From DATFLS01 sp964413425 (GTDB taxonomy: Bacteria > Fidelibacterota > JAANXI01): a DNA stretch of 56,665 nt. The position numbers and the translations under genes were made by a program. The DNA lies in assembly GCA_964413425.1 (NCBI GenBank), contig CAYPST010000018.1, forward strand, positions 1 to 56,665, read 5' to 3'. Position 1 is the first letter of the stretch. The number at the start of each line of letters is the position of its first letter. The notes under the pieces are model-generated. The model had not been told where the DNA came from. It saw nothing but the letters and a program-made list of their open reading frames with translations, and ran no database searches. Of the stretch, positions 33,693-43,553 are shown piece by piece.

Positions 33693-36600
33693 ATGGATCT
33701 GTCTTCCCCGAAAATAGACGAACGGACGTTTTCAGCTCTCTTGAAACAGGCGCAGTCTCTGGTGCCGTTCTATACGCCGGAGTGGCGGAGCGGACAACCG
33801 AAAGATCCGGGGCAGGCGCTCTTAAACATCTTTATGCATCTGCACGAAGAGGTGATCGGTCACCTGAACCTGGCGCCGGATAATAATTTCATTGCTTTTT
33901 TGGACATGATGGGCTTCGAGCTGTTACCGGCACAGTCTGCCCGGGCCGCTGTAACGTTCACCCTCACCCCGGGAACCACGGAAAATGTGCGAATTCCATC
34001 TGGTACACTGCTGACAGGAGAGGCCGCTGACGGAAGTGGTGAACTCATCTTCCAGACAGAGAAAGACATTCTGGTAACACCGGCCAGTGTGCAGCAAGTT
34101 ATTACGTACAGCGCATCTGAAGATAAAATATACACCCATACCCAGGAATTTCAGTCGCCGCAGGAGTTTACGATTTTGCAGGGCACGGATAAACAGGAAC
34201 ATAGCCTGTATCTGGGGCATGATGATTTATTTAATCTGGAGAGACCTGCATCCATTCAGATCACGTTCCGGCTGTCGGAAACCGCCAGTGAAGGCAGCGA
34301 ACTGGGGGTGATCTGGGAGTATTACGATGGAACCCGCTGGGCGACGATTACAGAATTAAAACGGGACCGGAGTACCGGAAAATTCGATCCCAACGATGGG
34401 ACCGAGTTGTTCACCCGGAACGGGACAATGACTCTAATCAAGCGGCATACTGCCGAAATTGCAGAAACAAAGGTGGACGGCATTAAAAATCGCTGGCTGC
34501 GCTGTCGGCTCACCAGGTCGCTTCCCGGGCGGGCCTCACTCCAGCTGCCGGAAATTAACACCCTCGCTATTAGTGTGAACCCCGTCGAAAGATTCAGTCC
34601 GGATCTGGCCTTCAATAACGATATTCCGCTGAACCTGGAGGAGATCCGGATTACCATGAAAGCTATGGAAGGGCTGAAGATTGCATTTGAACAGCTTCCC
34701 ACAAAGGGTGATACAGACGTCTATCTCTCGGTTACAGAGGATATCACCGGAAGAAATTTAATAGTCGGGGACTTCCTGAAATTGGATAACAAGTATGATG
34801 GGGTGGAAATCCGCAGGATTACTGCGAAGAATGGAACAAAGGTCACCCTGAATGAAGCCCTCCAGTTTGATTATGACAATACCGCCACGGTCGAGATTTA
34901 CACTGCTCTTCGACCGCCGGAGGAACCCGGGACATCCCAGGAAGTGACCGTGGAGTCCGTGGAAGGAAACGAAATCAGTGAAAGCAGCACCGTGACATTA
35001 TTTCACCGGGGCAAGAAGGAAAAAGCGGAATTGACCGAAATTACAGATACCGACAGTGTAAAACTCACACGCACGGATTATGATCCGGACATATTTTATA
35101 TTGCCGGGGACACCCTGAAAATTACTCCCAAGATCAAGCCGTTCGGCGAACTGCCCCAGCAATTCGATACCTTCTATATCGCCAGCGATGAAGCCTTTTC
35201 CAAAAAGGGGGCGGATATCGATCTTCATCTTGACTACGAACTCAATGCGCCCGCTGATGACCAGCAGGCGGTAAACAGCAACAAGGGATCACAGAATGGG
35301 GAGGACCGGCTTAATATCAACCCCGTTTTATCCTGGGAATACTGGAACGGGACCAGCTGGCGTGGTCTCCGGGTGGTAGATACCACCAGTCGATTCCTGA
35401 AGCAGAGCACGCAGGGGAAAATTTCCTTCACCTGTCCCGGGGATATTGAAAAGCTGGAGGTCAACGGTGAAGAGAAATTCTGGATAAGGTCACGTCTGAT
35501 TGATGGAGATTATGGCCGGGAGATCCTTATCGAGCCGAAGAATTCAGGGACTGAAGTGGATATCAAAAAAGGGACCATTTATTTCCCCATCATCAATGAT
35601 GTCAAAGTGTTTTATCAAAATATTCAGGAAGCACCACAGAGTTGCATGACCTACAACAGCCTCAATTATAACGATCGTTCCAGGGAGTGTTCGGATGAGA
35701 ATAAGGTGTTCGCTCCCTTTGTTATGGAGTCTGAGAATTACCCCGGTTTATATCTGGGATTCGACCGGGCGCTGACCAGCGGGCCGCTGCGGATCTTATT
35801 TGAGGTTACGGAACAGTTCCTTGCCTCGGAGCAACAGGTGCGGATCTCCTGGTTCTACTGGAATGGCAGTCAATGGGTTCAGGTTAATGCAGTTGACGAG
35901 ACAGAACAGCTGACCAGAATTGGCATACTGGAATTTATTGGCAGCCGTGATTTCCAGAGCAAAACCTTGTTCGGATCCGATCTGTACTGGTTGAAAGGAA
36001 GCATTGTCGAGGGATCGCATCCTGAGCCGGTTCAGATCAAGAGTATTTATCCGAATACCACGTATGCGCTGCAGGCATTGATAGCCACCAATGAAATCGC
36101 CGGTTCCGGCCAAGGGATTGCGGATCAGGAATTTACCCTGCAGCATCCCATGGTCATCGATCAGGAAGTCTGGATCCGGGAACCGTTATTATCGGAGGAA
36201 GAACGCGAGGAAATCCGGGCGGAACAAGGGCGGGGGGCCGTTGTCGAAAAACGGAACCAGAAAGGTGAGCTGATGGAGAACCGGGTCCTCTGGACAGAGG
36301 TGGAGGATTTTGACAGTTCGGACGCAAGCAGTCGGCACTACGAGGTAGACAAACGGGAGGGGACAATCCGGTTCGGTGACGGCGTCCATGGGATGGTTCC
36401 GCCGGTGGGCAAAGATAACGTCATCGTGACCTATCGGTATGGCGGCGGGAAAAAAGGCAATGTACCGAAAGATTCGATTTCCGGGTTCAAGAGTGCGATC
36501 CCGTTCGTAAAGTCGGTAACGAATCCTCTGTCGGCGGATGGTGGAGCCGAAGCAGAGGAGCTCGAGAATGTGCTGGTCAGAGGACCGCTGCGGTTGAAAA

Positions 36601-37274
36601 ACCGGACGCGGGCGGTAACACCGGAAGATTTTGAAGCATTAACCAGAAGCATCTCCCGGAAGGTAACCCGTGCAAAGTGCCTCCCGAATCTGGATGAAAC
36701 CCGGAATATCACACCGGGCCGGGTGACCGTCATCATCGTGCCGGAATCCGAAGATCCCAGGCCGGAACCGACCATTTTACTCACCAAAGTCGTTAAGGAT
36801 GGATTACAGGAAGCCTGTTCCACAAGCGTCTCAGCACCTGATCATATCCATGTCACCGGACCGGATTACACTCAAATCCAGGTACGGGTTACTCTGGTGC
36901 CCACCACCATGGACGAGGCAGCCTCCGTGGATGAGCAGGCCAGGAGCATGCTGAGCCAATATTTTCATCCTTTGACCGGCGGCGTGCAGGGTATCGGGTG
37001 GGACTTCGGGGCACAAATCTGCTTTTCTGAGCTCTTTGCGCTTTTGGAAGATATCGATGGTGTGGACTATGTAGATACTCTGGATCTCCTGGTAAACGGG
37101 AAGGTGCGGAAGTCGGATGTTGCGCTTGACCAATTGAGTCTGCCGTATTCCGGTGAACATCAAATTCAGATTACACTGGGAGGTACCGGAACCGCTGATC
37201 ACCGAAAATCTCGTGATTCCGAATGCCTAAAGCCGGAAGCGCCGACTTTCTGTGACAGGGATAAGAGGATATAG
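33693..37274 (+). CDS. Baseplate J-like protein 1 (Afp11-like), long form
   Basis: A 1193-residue baseplate wedge protein of the gpJ/gp6 family. The N terminus (ERTFSALLKQAQSLVPFYTPEWRS...PGQALLNIFMHLHEEVIGHLN) and the core (RFGDGVHGMVPPVGKDNVIVTYRYGGGKKGNVPKDSI; AVTPEDFEALTRSISRKVTRAKCLPN) are typical. At least three inserted beta-domains each carry a W-[EY]-YY-x-GT-x-W-like motif (EYYDGTRWATI, EYWNGTSWRGL, FYWNGSQWVQV), explaining the length beyond ordinary J proteins. It forms the wedge ring that links spike hub to fibers. Highly charged C-terminal tail (DHRKSRDSECLKPEAP) after the fold. Confidence 0.94.
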   Translation: MDLSSPKIDERTFSALLKQAQSLVPFYTPEWRSGQPKDPGQALLNIFMHLHEEVIGHLNLAPDNNFIAFLDMMGFELLPAQSARAAVTFTLTPGTTENVRIPSGTLLTGEAADGSGELIFQTEKDILVTPASVQQVITYSASEDKIYTHTQEFQSPQEFTILQGTDKQEHSLYLGHDDLFNLERPASIQITFRLSETASEGSELGVIWEYYDGTRWATITELKRDRSTGKFDPNDGTELFTRNGTMTLIKRHTAEIAETKVDGIKNRWLRCRLTRSLPGRASLQLPEINTLAISVNPVERFSPDLAFNNDIPLNLEEIRITMKAMEGLKIAFEQLPTKGDTDVYLSVTEDITGRNLIVGDFLKLDNKYDGVEIRRITAKNGTKVTLNEALQFDYDNTATVEIYTALRPPEEPGTSQEVTVESVEGNEISESSTVTLFHRGKKEKAELTEITDTDSVKLTRTDYDPDIFYIAGDTLKITPKIKPFGELPQQFDTFYIASDEAFSKKGADIDLHLDYELNAPADDQQAVNSNKGSQNGEDRLNINPVLSWEYWNGTSWRGLRVVDTTSRFLKQSTQGKISFTCPGDIEKLEVNGEEKFWIRSRLIDGDYGREILIEPKNSGTEVDIKKGTIYFPIINDVKVFYQNIQEAPQSCMTYNSLNYNDRSRECSDENKVFAPFVMESENYPGLYLGFDRALTSGPLRILFEVTEQFLASEQQVRISWFYWNGSQWVQVNAVDETEQLTRIGILEFIGSRDFQSKTLFGSDLYWLKGSIVEGSHPEPVQIKSIYPNTTYALQALIATNEIAGSGQGIADQEFTLQHPMVIDQEVWIREPLLSEEEREEIRAEQGRGAVVEKRNQKGELMENRVLWTEVEDFDSSDASSRHYEVDKREGTIRFGDGVHGMVPPVGKDNVIVTYRYGGGKKGNVPKDSISGFKSAIPFVKSVTNPLSADGGAEAEELENVLVRGPLRLKNRTRAVTPEDFEALTRSISRKVTRAKCLPNLDETRNITPGRVTVIIVPESEDPRPEPTILLTKVVKDGLQEACSTSVSAPDHIHVTGPDYTQIQVRVTLVPTTMDEAASVDEQARSMLSQYFHPLTGGVQGIGWDFGAQICFSELFALLEDIDGVDYVDTLDLLVNGKVRKSDVALDQLSLPYSGEHQIQITLGGTGTADHRKSRDSECLKPEAPTFCDRDKRI

Positions 37275-37344
37275 AAAATTGGATATCTCTATTCTGATAT
37301 ACTCACACAAAACATTCTCACAAATCGCGCGGGAATTACACTAA

Positions 37345-39282
37345 ATGGCACTGCCAGTTCAAAACTTAGATGACAAAACCTTCGGTGAGTTATTCGAAGA
37401 AGCGCGCAAGCTGATTTCCAGGTATGCGCCGGAGTGGACGGATCACAATCTCAGCGATCCGGGCATTACATTGATAGATTTATTCGCCTGGCTTGCCGAG
37501 ATGCAGTTATATTATCTCAATCGAGTGACTGATGACAATTACCTGAAATTTCTGAAGCTCCTCGGCGAGGCCCCTGTTCCCGCGCAATCTGCCCGGGTGG
37601 ATATCACCTTCGCCCAGACGCAAACACCACACACGCCGGTCGGACTCTTACAAGGAGCCCAGGTTGCAGCCACCGATCCGGATACCGGACAGCGCATTGT
37701 GTTTGAGTTGACAGAAAGTATAGAAGTAACCTCCCTCTCATTGATGCGGGTGGTTTCCCGGCACGGCTCCCAATGGAAGGATCACACCGCCTCCAATGGA
37801 AAAAATGGTGTGTACTATTTTGCATTTGGCAGGGAGCCGGCCGTTGACAACTCTTTCTATCTCGGGTTTGAAATGGAGGCAGGTGCGTTTCCAGGCAAAA
37901 CCGATCTTCTCATATACGCTTTTGAAGCAGGGGATTCCCACATTTTCACGCCAGGACCTGACCAATATCGGATCACACCGTCCGCTGAACTTATCTGGGA
38001 GTACTGGAACGGGACCGCCTGGCACTCTCTGGAACTCCTTCACGATTCGACGGTGGCTCTCACCAGAACCGGGCGATTGCCTTTTATGTTTCCCGAAGAT
38101 ATCAAAAGGACAGCTCTCCCCGCTCAGAGTGAACCTCTCTACTGGATCCGGGCCCGATTAATCTATCCGACCTATGAGATTCCACCCCGGATTGACTCCA
38201 TCCTGGTAAATACGGTTCAGGCCACTCATGGAAAAACAATATATAATGAAATGGCCGCAAGCAGCGGATTGCCGTTTCAGGTAATCCCTCTGAAGTATGA
38301 ACCGATTTCAGCCGGCACAGTCGAACTCAAGATCCGGGAGGCCGGCGGGCAATGGCATCGCTGGGAAGAAGTGCCCGACTTTGATGCATCCGGTCCGCAA
38401 GACAGGCATTTCACTGCAGACTTGCAGGAAGGACGGCTCCGATTCGGAGACGGCATCCATGGACTTGTTCCGCCGGCTGCCGAAAATGACACGAAAAATA
38501 TTCGGGTTGTTCGATATCGTGTGGGCGGGGGAGAGACAGGAAATATATCGGCAGGCGCTATCACGGAAATTCTGGAACCGAACACGGAAACCCTGAGAGT
38601 CACAAACCAGCGGCCGGCGGCGGGAGGAGTGCCTCCGGAGTCATTGGATGAGGCGAAATCCAGGGTGCGGCGCGACTCCAAGAAGCGAAACCGAACCGTC
38701 ACCATGCCGGATTTCGAGGAACTGGCACTGCAAACTCCCGGCGTCCGGATTGCCCGGGTGAAGGTGTTGCCGCAGTATCATCCCAGATTCCCGGCTGTCG
38801 AAATCCCCGGGACGGTAACCGTGGTGGCCGTCCCGAAGATTTTACCCGGGACTGACTTCCATCTGCCGGTACCAAGCAATGGATTTTTGCAAAATATATA
38901 CAACTACCTGCAATCGAAATTACTGGTCACCACCAACCTTCATGTGATAGCTCCCCGATTCGTAGAGGTGCGGGTTACGGCACAGATCCGGATCGAACCG
39001 CGGAAAAGTATTGAAGGGGTGAAAATGGCAGTTACTGAGGCCCTGCGGCAGTTTATTGATCCGCTGAGTGGCGGGCCGAAACAGCAGGGTTGGCTCTTCG
39101 GGCGACCGGTATACAGATCGGAGATTTACCAGGTGATTGAAGAAGTTGAAGGGGTGGCCTGTGTTGACATGGTGACGCTTGCAGGCCAGGGGTGCCCCGG
39201 CAGCACCCGGGAGAAAATCATTCTGAGGAAAATAGACCTGGTTTATTCGGGTGCCCATGTAATTACAATACGATCTGCATAG
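37345..39282 (+). CDS. Baseplate J-like protein 2 (Afp12-like)
   Basis: A 645-residue second baseplate J protein. The start NLDDKTFGELFEEARKLISRYAPEWTDHNLSDPGITLIDLFAWLAEMQLYYLNRV is the typical putative baseplate assembly protein opening. LIWEYWNGTAWHSLELLHD is the single inserted beta-domain. The core FGDGIHGLVPPAAENDTKNIRVVRYRVGGGETGNISAGAI parallels J 1. J 1 and J 2 form the heterodimeric wedge in Afp-type baseplates. It follows J 1 after 70 bases, which hold no gene, and is followed by the tail protein I fusion. Confidence 0.94.
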   Translation: MALPVQNLDDKTFGELFEEARKLISRYAPEWTDHNLSDPGITLIDLFAWLAEMQLYYLNRVTDDNYLKFLKLLGEAPVPAQSARVDITFAQTQTPHTPVGLLQGAQVAATDPDTGQRIVFELTESIEVTSLSLMRVVSRHGSQWKDHTASNGKNGVYYFAFGREPAVDNSFYLGFEMEAGAFPGKTDLLIYAFEAGDSHIFTPGPDQYRITPSAELIWEYWNGTAWHSLELLHDSTVALTRTGRLPFMFPEDIKRTALPAQSEPLYWIRARLIYPTYEIPPRIDSILVNTVQATHGKTIYNEMAASSGLPFQVIPLKYEPISAGTVELKIREAGGQWHRWEEVPDFDASGPQDRHFTADLQEGRLRFGDGIHGLVPPAAENDTKNIRVVRYRVGGGETGNISAGAITEILEPNTETLRVTNQRPAAGGVPPESLDEAKSRVRRDSKKRNRTVTMPDFEELALQTPGVRIARVKVLPQYHPRFPAVEIPGTVTVVAVPKILPGTDFHLPVPSNGFLQNIYNYLQSKLLVTTNLHVIAPRFVEVRVTAQIRIEPRKSIEGVKMAVTEALRQFIDPLSGGPKQQGWLFGRPVYRSEIYQVIEEVEGVACVDMVTLAGQGCPGSTREKIILRKIDLVYSGAHVITIRSA

Positions 39283-39307
39283 ATGAGAGGCTATTTCGAG
39301 GCGACAA

Positions 39308-41434
39308 ATGAATGAAACAGCGGCACAAGAATTCAGATATTTTGTCATAAATACCCCGGAAAAATGGCGCCAGGGATTCGGGGGCTCGGTGATTCTGAAT
39401 GGTCAGGGGCAGCTTACGCTGGCACCGAACCAGGATATCTCATCGCCGGGAGAATTAGGCCATGCCACCGGAATTGCCGTCGATAAGCAGAATGACGTAT
39501 TTATTCTCGACGCGCTCACCTGTGGATTGTTTCGGTATTCCCGACAAGATTCAACCTTGGTCAGAGTAAACTGTTTCGGAGGCTGCGGACAGGATTACGG
39601 CGAATTCCGGTTCGCCTCGGCAGCAGGTGCGGGGTTCTCCGGAGGGTTGGCCTTCACCAAATCGACATTGTTGGTGGCGGATACTTATAATCACCGGGTG
39701 CAGGCATTTTATCTGCCTTATTATCAGATCCGGTTTGTGCTGGGCAGAGAAGAAAACTGTGCGCCGGTTCCGGGAACAGCTCCGGGTGAGTTCAATGAGC
39801 CCAGAGATATCGTTGCCGATAGTCGCGGGCATTTTTACGTGCTGGATTACGGGAACCGGCGGATACAACAATTTAATCGTATCGGTCAGTTCCGCCGGTT
39901 TATCGGGACTGAGGACATGTTAGAACAGCCGGAGAGTTTCGCGATCGATTCCTCGGATTGTTTATATGTGGTCGATTCCGGGAAGTCTACCATCGAAAAG
40001 TTTGACAGCACGGGCAATCCGCTCCGGACAGTTATTGACTTTTCCCGGTTAGACCAGCCGATTCAGCCTTCCGGAATTGCCATAGATGCGGATGATATTA
40101 TTTATGTGGGAGAGAAGGGTGCAGGTGATGAATTGCGTATTCACCAGTTTGATCCTTCCGGTCGGTATCTGGGCTATTTTGGTCAATATTCGGAGCGGTG
40201 TTTCAAACTGGTTGTTGACCGCGACGGCGGAGTGTATGGGAGCTGCGAAAAACCGGGGCGGGTGTTCGGTTTCGCGGGAGACGGGGCCTTTGAACCGGAA
40301 GGCGTTTACTATGCCAGGGTGTTTGACAGCACTATCGAAGAATGCAACTGGCACCGGATTGTTCTGGAGTTGCAGCCGGCAGAGAAGGCCCGGCTGGACG
40401 TTTTCTTCTATGCGTCGGATAAACAGCTCACCACGGAAGAAATTGACGCAAATGAGCGCTGGGTGCCGGTCCTGAACAGTCCCCATAATTCTGTGATTGG
40501 TACGGATGCTTTATTCTTTGAGGGAGTCGGCCGATATCTTCATCTGAAATTCATCTTTTTCGGTGACGGATTACACTCGTACAAACTGGAGCAGTGTAGA
40601 GTGTATTTCGAGCGGAGATCCTACCTCCGCTATTTGCCTGCCATATATCAGCAGGATCCGCAGGGCCGGGATTTTATGGAACGGTTTCTTGCCCTGTTTG
40701 AGTCCCTCAATCTGGAGGTGGAGGATGAAATCGCCCACATGGCCCGTTATTTCGATCCGGAAGTTGTCGGGGACGAATTTCTGGAATGGTTGAGTTCCTG
40801 GCTGGCATTAATGCAGGATACGAATTGGCCGGAGGAAAAGCGCCGGGCCTTCCTTCGCCGAGCATATCAACTCTATAAAAAACGGGGGACATCGAGAGGT
40901 TTGGAGGAGCTGGTTCAACTGTTCACCGAAGCAGAAGTCGCAGTCATTGAACACTTCCGGCTGTTCACTCCGATGGTGATAGGTGCATCATCGACCACAG
41001 GAACCACCACTGTGGTGGGGAAAACACCAATCACGCCGCTGCTGCTGGAGGAATCCTCGCAGATTGGAGAATTCGCGCTGAAAGAAACGCCGGACAAACC
41101 ACAGGCGCCGTTTGAGTTCAATGCCTTCGATTTCAGTATCCTCACGGATACTTCTCGTCTCACGAACCCCGAACAGATAGAAGCGCTGTACCGTTTGATC
41201 GAAGAAGAAAAACCGGCCCATACCCGGTGCCGAATCCGGACCAGCGAAGGGGAGATGCAATTGGGAAAACACGCATTGCTTCAGGTGGATACCAAACTTC
41301 CCCGGGGATTTCAATCTATGCGGCTGGGAACAACTTCCCGCCTGGGGAAAGAATCATTTCTCGGCACCTGTTACTGCCGAAGAGGCATGCTCGGGATGCG
41401 GTCCACTATCGCTGTTGATGCACTTTTAAATTAA
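39308..41434 (+). CDS. Tail protein I-like baseplate protein fused to an N-terminal NHL beta-propeller
   Basis: A 708-residue fusion. Residues about 45-330 contain NHL/SMP-30-type repeats (GHATGIAVDKQNDVFILD, EPRDIVADSRGHFYVLDYGNRRIQQF, PESFAIDSSDCLYVVDSGKSTIEKF, PSGIAIDADDIIYVGEKG), a beta-propeller. Residues about 439-545 are the phage tail protein I domain (YLRYLPAIYQQDPQGRDFME, DEFLEWLSSWLAL, RRAYQLYKKRGTSRGLEEL), which docks fibers on the baseplate. The C-terminal ~150 residues fit a further tail domain. The propeller may bind a surface or a fiber. That is inference. Confidence 0.9.
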   Translation: MNETAAQEFRYFVINTPEKWRQGFGGSVILNGQGQLTLAPNQDISSPGELGHATGIAVDKQNDVFILDALTCGLFRYSRQDSTLVRVNCFGGCGQDYGEFRFASAAGAGFSGGLAFTKSTLLVADTYNHRVQAFYLPYYQIRFVLGREENCAPVPGTAPGEFNEPRDIVADSRGHFYVLDYGNRRIQQFNRIGQFRRFIGTEDMLEQPESFAIDSSDCLYVVDSGKSTIEKFDSTGNPLRTVIDFSRLDQPIQPSGIAIDADDIIYVGEKGAGDELRIHQFDPSGRYLGYFGQYSERCFKLVVDRDGGVYGSCEKPGRVFGFAGDGAFEPEGVYYARVFDSTIEECNWHRIVLELQPAEKARLDVFFYASDKQLTTEEIDANERWVPVLNSPHNSVIGTDALFFEGVGRYLHLKFIFFGDGLHSYKLEQCRVYFERRSYLRYLPAIYQQDPQGRDFMERFLALFESLNLEVEDEIAHMARYFDPEVVGDEFLEWLSSWLALMQDTNWPEEKRRAFLRRAYQLYKKRGTSRGLEELVQLFTEAEVAVIEHFRLFTPMVIGASSTTGTTTVVGKTPITPLLLEESSQIGEFALKETPDKPQAPFEFNAFDFSILTDTSRLTNPEQIEALYRLIEEEKPAHTRCRIRTSEGEMQLGKHALLQVDTKLPRGFQSMRLGTTSRLGKESFLGTCYCRRGMLGMRSTIAVDALLN

Positions 41435-41456
41435 ACATCTTTGGAGGATATAACCC

Positions 41457-43541
41457 ATGCAAGACAAAACAAAGGTAAGGCCAGCACCTTTCTGGAATCA
41501 GCACACCGAATTCCAGAGGAATAACTACTATTTCGGGAAATTGATGACCGTCCGGGATTTTACCGATGAGCAGCGATATCTGAACGAAAAGCGTTGGATG
41601 CTCAATCGATTTGGGATTGGATGGGGGGTTGTGTGCGGTTTGAAAATCCGTCCCCACGCCGAGCCGGATGCCCGGGAGAAAGTTATTGTGGAGCCCGGAT
41701 TTGCCATTGATCCCTACGGGCATGAAATTATGGTGTACAGAGAGCATGAGATAGATTTACGCACCGCCCGGGGTGAGCCTCCGTCAGAAACTCCGCACCT
41801 CTATTACCTCCTCCTGTACTACGAGGAATGTCTCACCGAACAGCGCCCCGTGCCTGTTGAAGAATGTGGCGAATATGAGGAAGAATGTGTCTATAACCGA
41901 ACACGCGAGACCTATCGGTTCGAAGTGGTCCGGCAGAAACCGGAATTCACGAATATTCTGGATTCTGATCTCCGGAACATTCTGCCGTGTGAGACCGAGT
42001 GTTTCCGGTTCCTGGATGATCCGACACCGGTGATGAGTGAAGGATGTGCCGAACGGCCGGAGTGCGCTCCCATTCCTATCGGTTGTATCTGCTATAATCC
42101 AGACACACCCACCTCTCCCGTCGACATCGACATCAGTCCGGCGAATCGGAAACTAGCTTACAGCAACGAAGTATTGTACGAATTTATTCGCTGTTTGCGT
42201 GAAGAAGACTGGCTTGGTCCTGCGGCCCACCTGGATCGCCGCCGGCACGTCCCGCTGCTTGCCAGCACTATCCCGGGACTCTCTTACCAGGACGGCAAGA
42301 TGGCCAGGCTGGATCGCGAAACCGGTCTGAAGGCAGTCCATCCCTATCGACTGACCACCGATGGGAAATTTATCTGGATGACGGATCAGGAGGCCGGTCG
42401 AATCTGGCGCATTGATCGCCGAACGAACCGTCCGGTTGAAGACGAACAGCTGACCCTTGAGATGCCGTCCTGGGGCATCGCTTACGACGGCAGGGACATG
42501 TGGGTTACTCACCACGATTACCAGGGCGAAAACCGGGATGATACCGATGGGCCGGCACATGGAACCCTGACCCGGATCAATGCCTGCACCCTGGAACGCT
42601 GGACGCTTGACCGGCTGCCCAGAGATGAAGATGTTCCGGATTGCCAGCGGTTTCCGGAAAGTCTGGATATGCCGGAGCCTGCAATGCTGCCACCGCTTCC
42701 GGGTGAAGTTGTTTTGCACAGAGGCCATATTTATGTGGCGCATGCTCACAGGAGAGGTTTTGATTCGCCCGAGGAAGAACGGGAGAGACGCAGGGAGGAA
42801 GCAGAAAGAAGACGAGCCATCCGGGAAGAAATACGAGACGAGGTGAAAGTTGAGGAGGCAAGAACCCGCTATCCGGAGCGGGAAACCGGACGGTATGCTC
42901 TGTTCATCTCCAGGATTGACCCTGTTCGAGGGTGCCTGGTTGAAGTCATAGAGATTCCCCGGGAAGATCTGTATGCACCGGCCTCGGAAATTATTGCGAT
43001 GGCCTCCGACGGAGAGGCACTGTGGCTCACCTATGACGGACGGCTGCGCGAAACGGTCCGGGACCGGAGAAACCGGCCGGTGGTGCGAAAAATAACACTG
43101 AACGAAGAAGGCACCTCCGTGGTGCATGATCCTTTTGAGCTGGATGATGGGACCTACCCGGCCGATATGGCTTTTGACGGCACGCATCTCTGGGTGACCC
43201 ATAATGATGGAGTGTCCAAAATCAACATTGAAACCACCCGGAATTTCAACGCAATGGGGGGTGGAGGAAGAGGCGGCGAGGTAGCCCTTACTGCTATCGG
43301 ATTTGGGGGAGCGGAACATCTCTGGGCGGCAGAAATCGGCCATCGGGAGGCCAGAGTGAACCGGATTAATATCTATTCCGGTCAATTTGACGGCGCACTG
43401 GAGATTGTCGAATTTGCCGAGCGGAATGCCGAATACGAAATCTCCGATATCCAGTTTGACGGCACCTATATTTACGTCGCCGCTTCTATACAGGAAGAAA
43501 ACCAGGAGAAACAAGGCATTATTCATAGATTATTACCGTAG
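41457..43541 (+). CDS. Fiber/appendage protein A with shared N-terminal module and beta-propeller
   Basis: A 694-residue protein. Residues about 17-110 hold the module shared by four proteins of the cluster (NNYYFGKLMTVRDFTDEQRY, GIGWGVVCGLKI, VEPGFAIDPYGHEIMV). A cysteine-bearing segment follows (about 120-215). From about 285 to 690 come propeller-like repeats (DGKFIWMTDQEAGRIWRIDR, YDGRDMWVTHHDY, SDGEALWLTYDG, FDGTHLWVTHNDG, FDGTYIYVAAS), interrupted near 440-478 by a highly charged helix (EEERERRREEAERRRAIREE). It directly follows the tail protein I fusion with a GGAGG ribosome-binding site, so a baseplate-attached appendage is likely. Confidence 0.8.
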   Translation: MQDKTKVRPAPFWNQHTEFQRNNYYFGKLMTVRDFTDEQRYLNEKRWMLNRFGIGWGVVCGLKIRPHAEPDAREKVIVEPGFAIDPYGHEIMVYREHEIDLRTARGEPPSETPHLYYLLLYYEECLTEQRPVPVEECGEYEEECVYNRTRETYRFEVVRQKPEFTNILDSDLRNILPCETECFRFLDDPTPVMSEGCAERPECAPIPIGCICYNPDTPTSPVDIDISPANRKLAYSNEVLYEFIRCLREEDWLGPAAHLDRRRHVPLLASTIPGLSYQDGKMARLDRETGLKAVHPYRLTTDGKFIWMTDQEAGRIWRIDRRTNRPVEDEQLTLEMPSWGIAYDGRDMWVTHHDYQGENRDDTDGPAHGTLTRINACTLERWTLDRLPRDEDVPDCQRFPESLDMPEPAMLPPLPGEVVLHRGHIYVAHAHRRGFDSPEEERERRREEAERRRAIREEIRDEVKVEEARTRYPERETGRYALFISRIDPVRGCLVEVIEIPREDLYAPASEIIAMASDGEALWLTYDGRLRETVRDRRNRPVVRKITLNEEGTSVVHDPFELDDGTYPADMAFDGTHLWVTHNDGVSKINIETTRNFNAMGGGGRGGEVALTAIGFGGAEHLWAAEIGHREARVNRINIYSGQFDGALEIVEFAERNAEYEISDIQFDGTYIYVAASIQEENQEKQGIIHRLLP

Positions 43542-43553
43542 GAGAGCAAAAAT

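Noticed and set aside
19705..34000. Type VI secretion system
   Set aside because: No TssJ, TssL, TssM, ClpV or VipA/B-type sheath. The sheath is phage-like and a cap protein is present.
42153..43526. 457-codon open frame on the minus strand
   Set aside because: It lies entirely opposite appendage protein A. The translation has no recognisable domain and mirrors the strong codon bias of the + strand gene.
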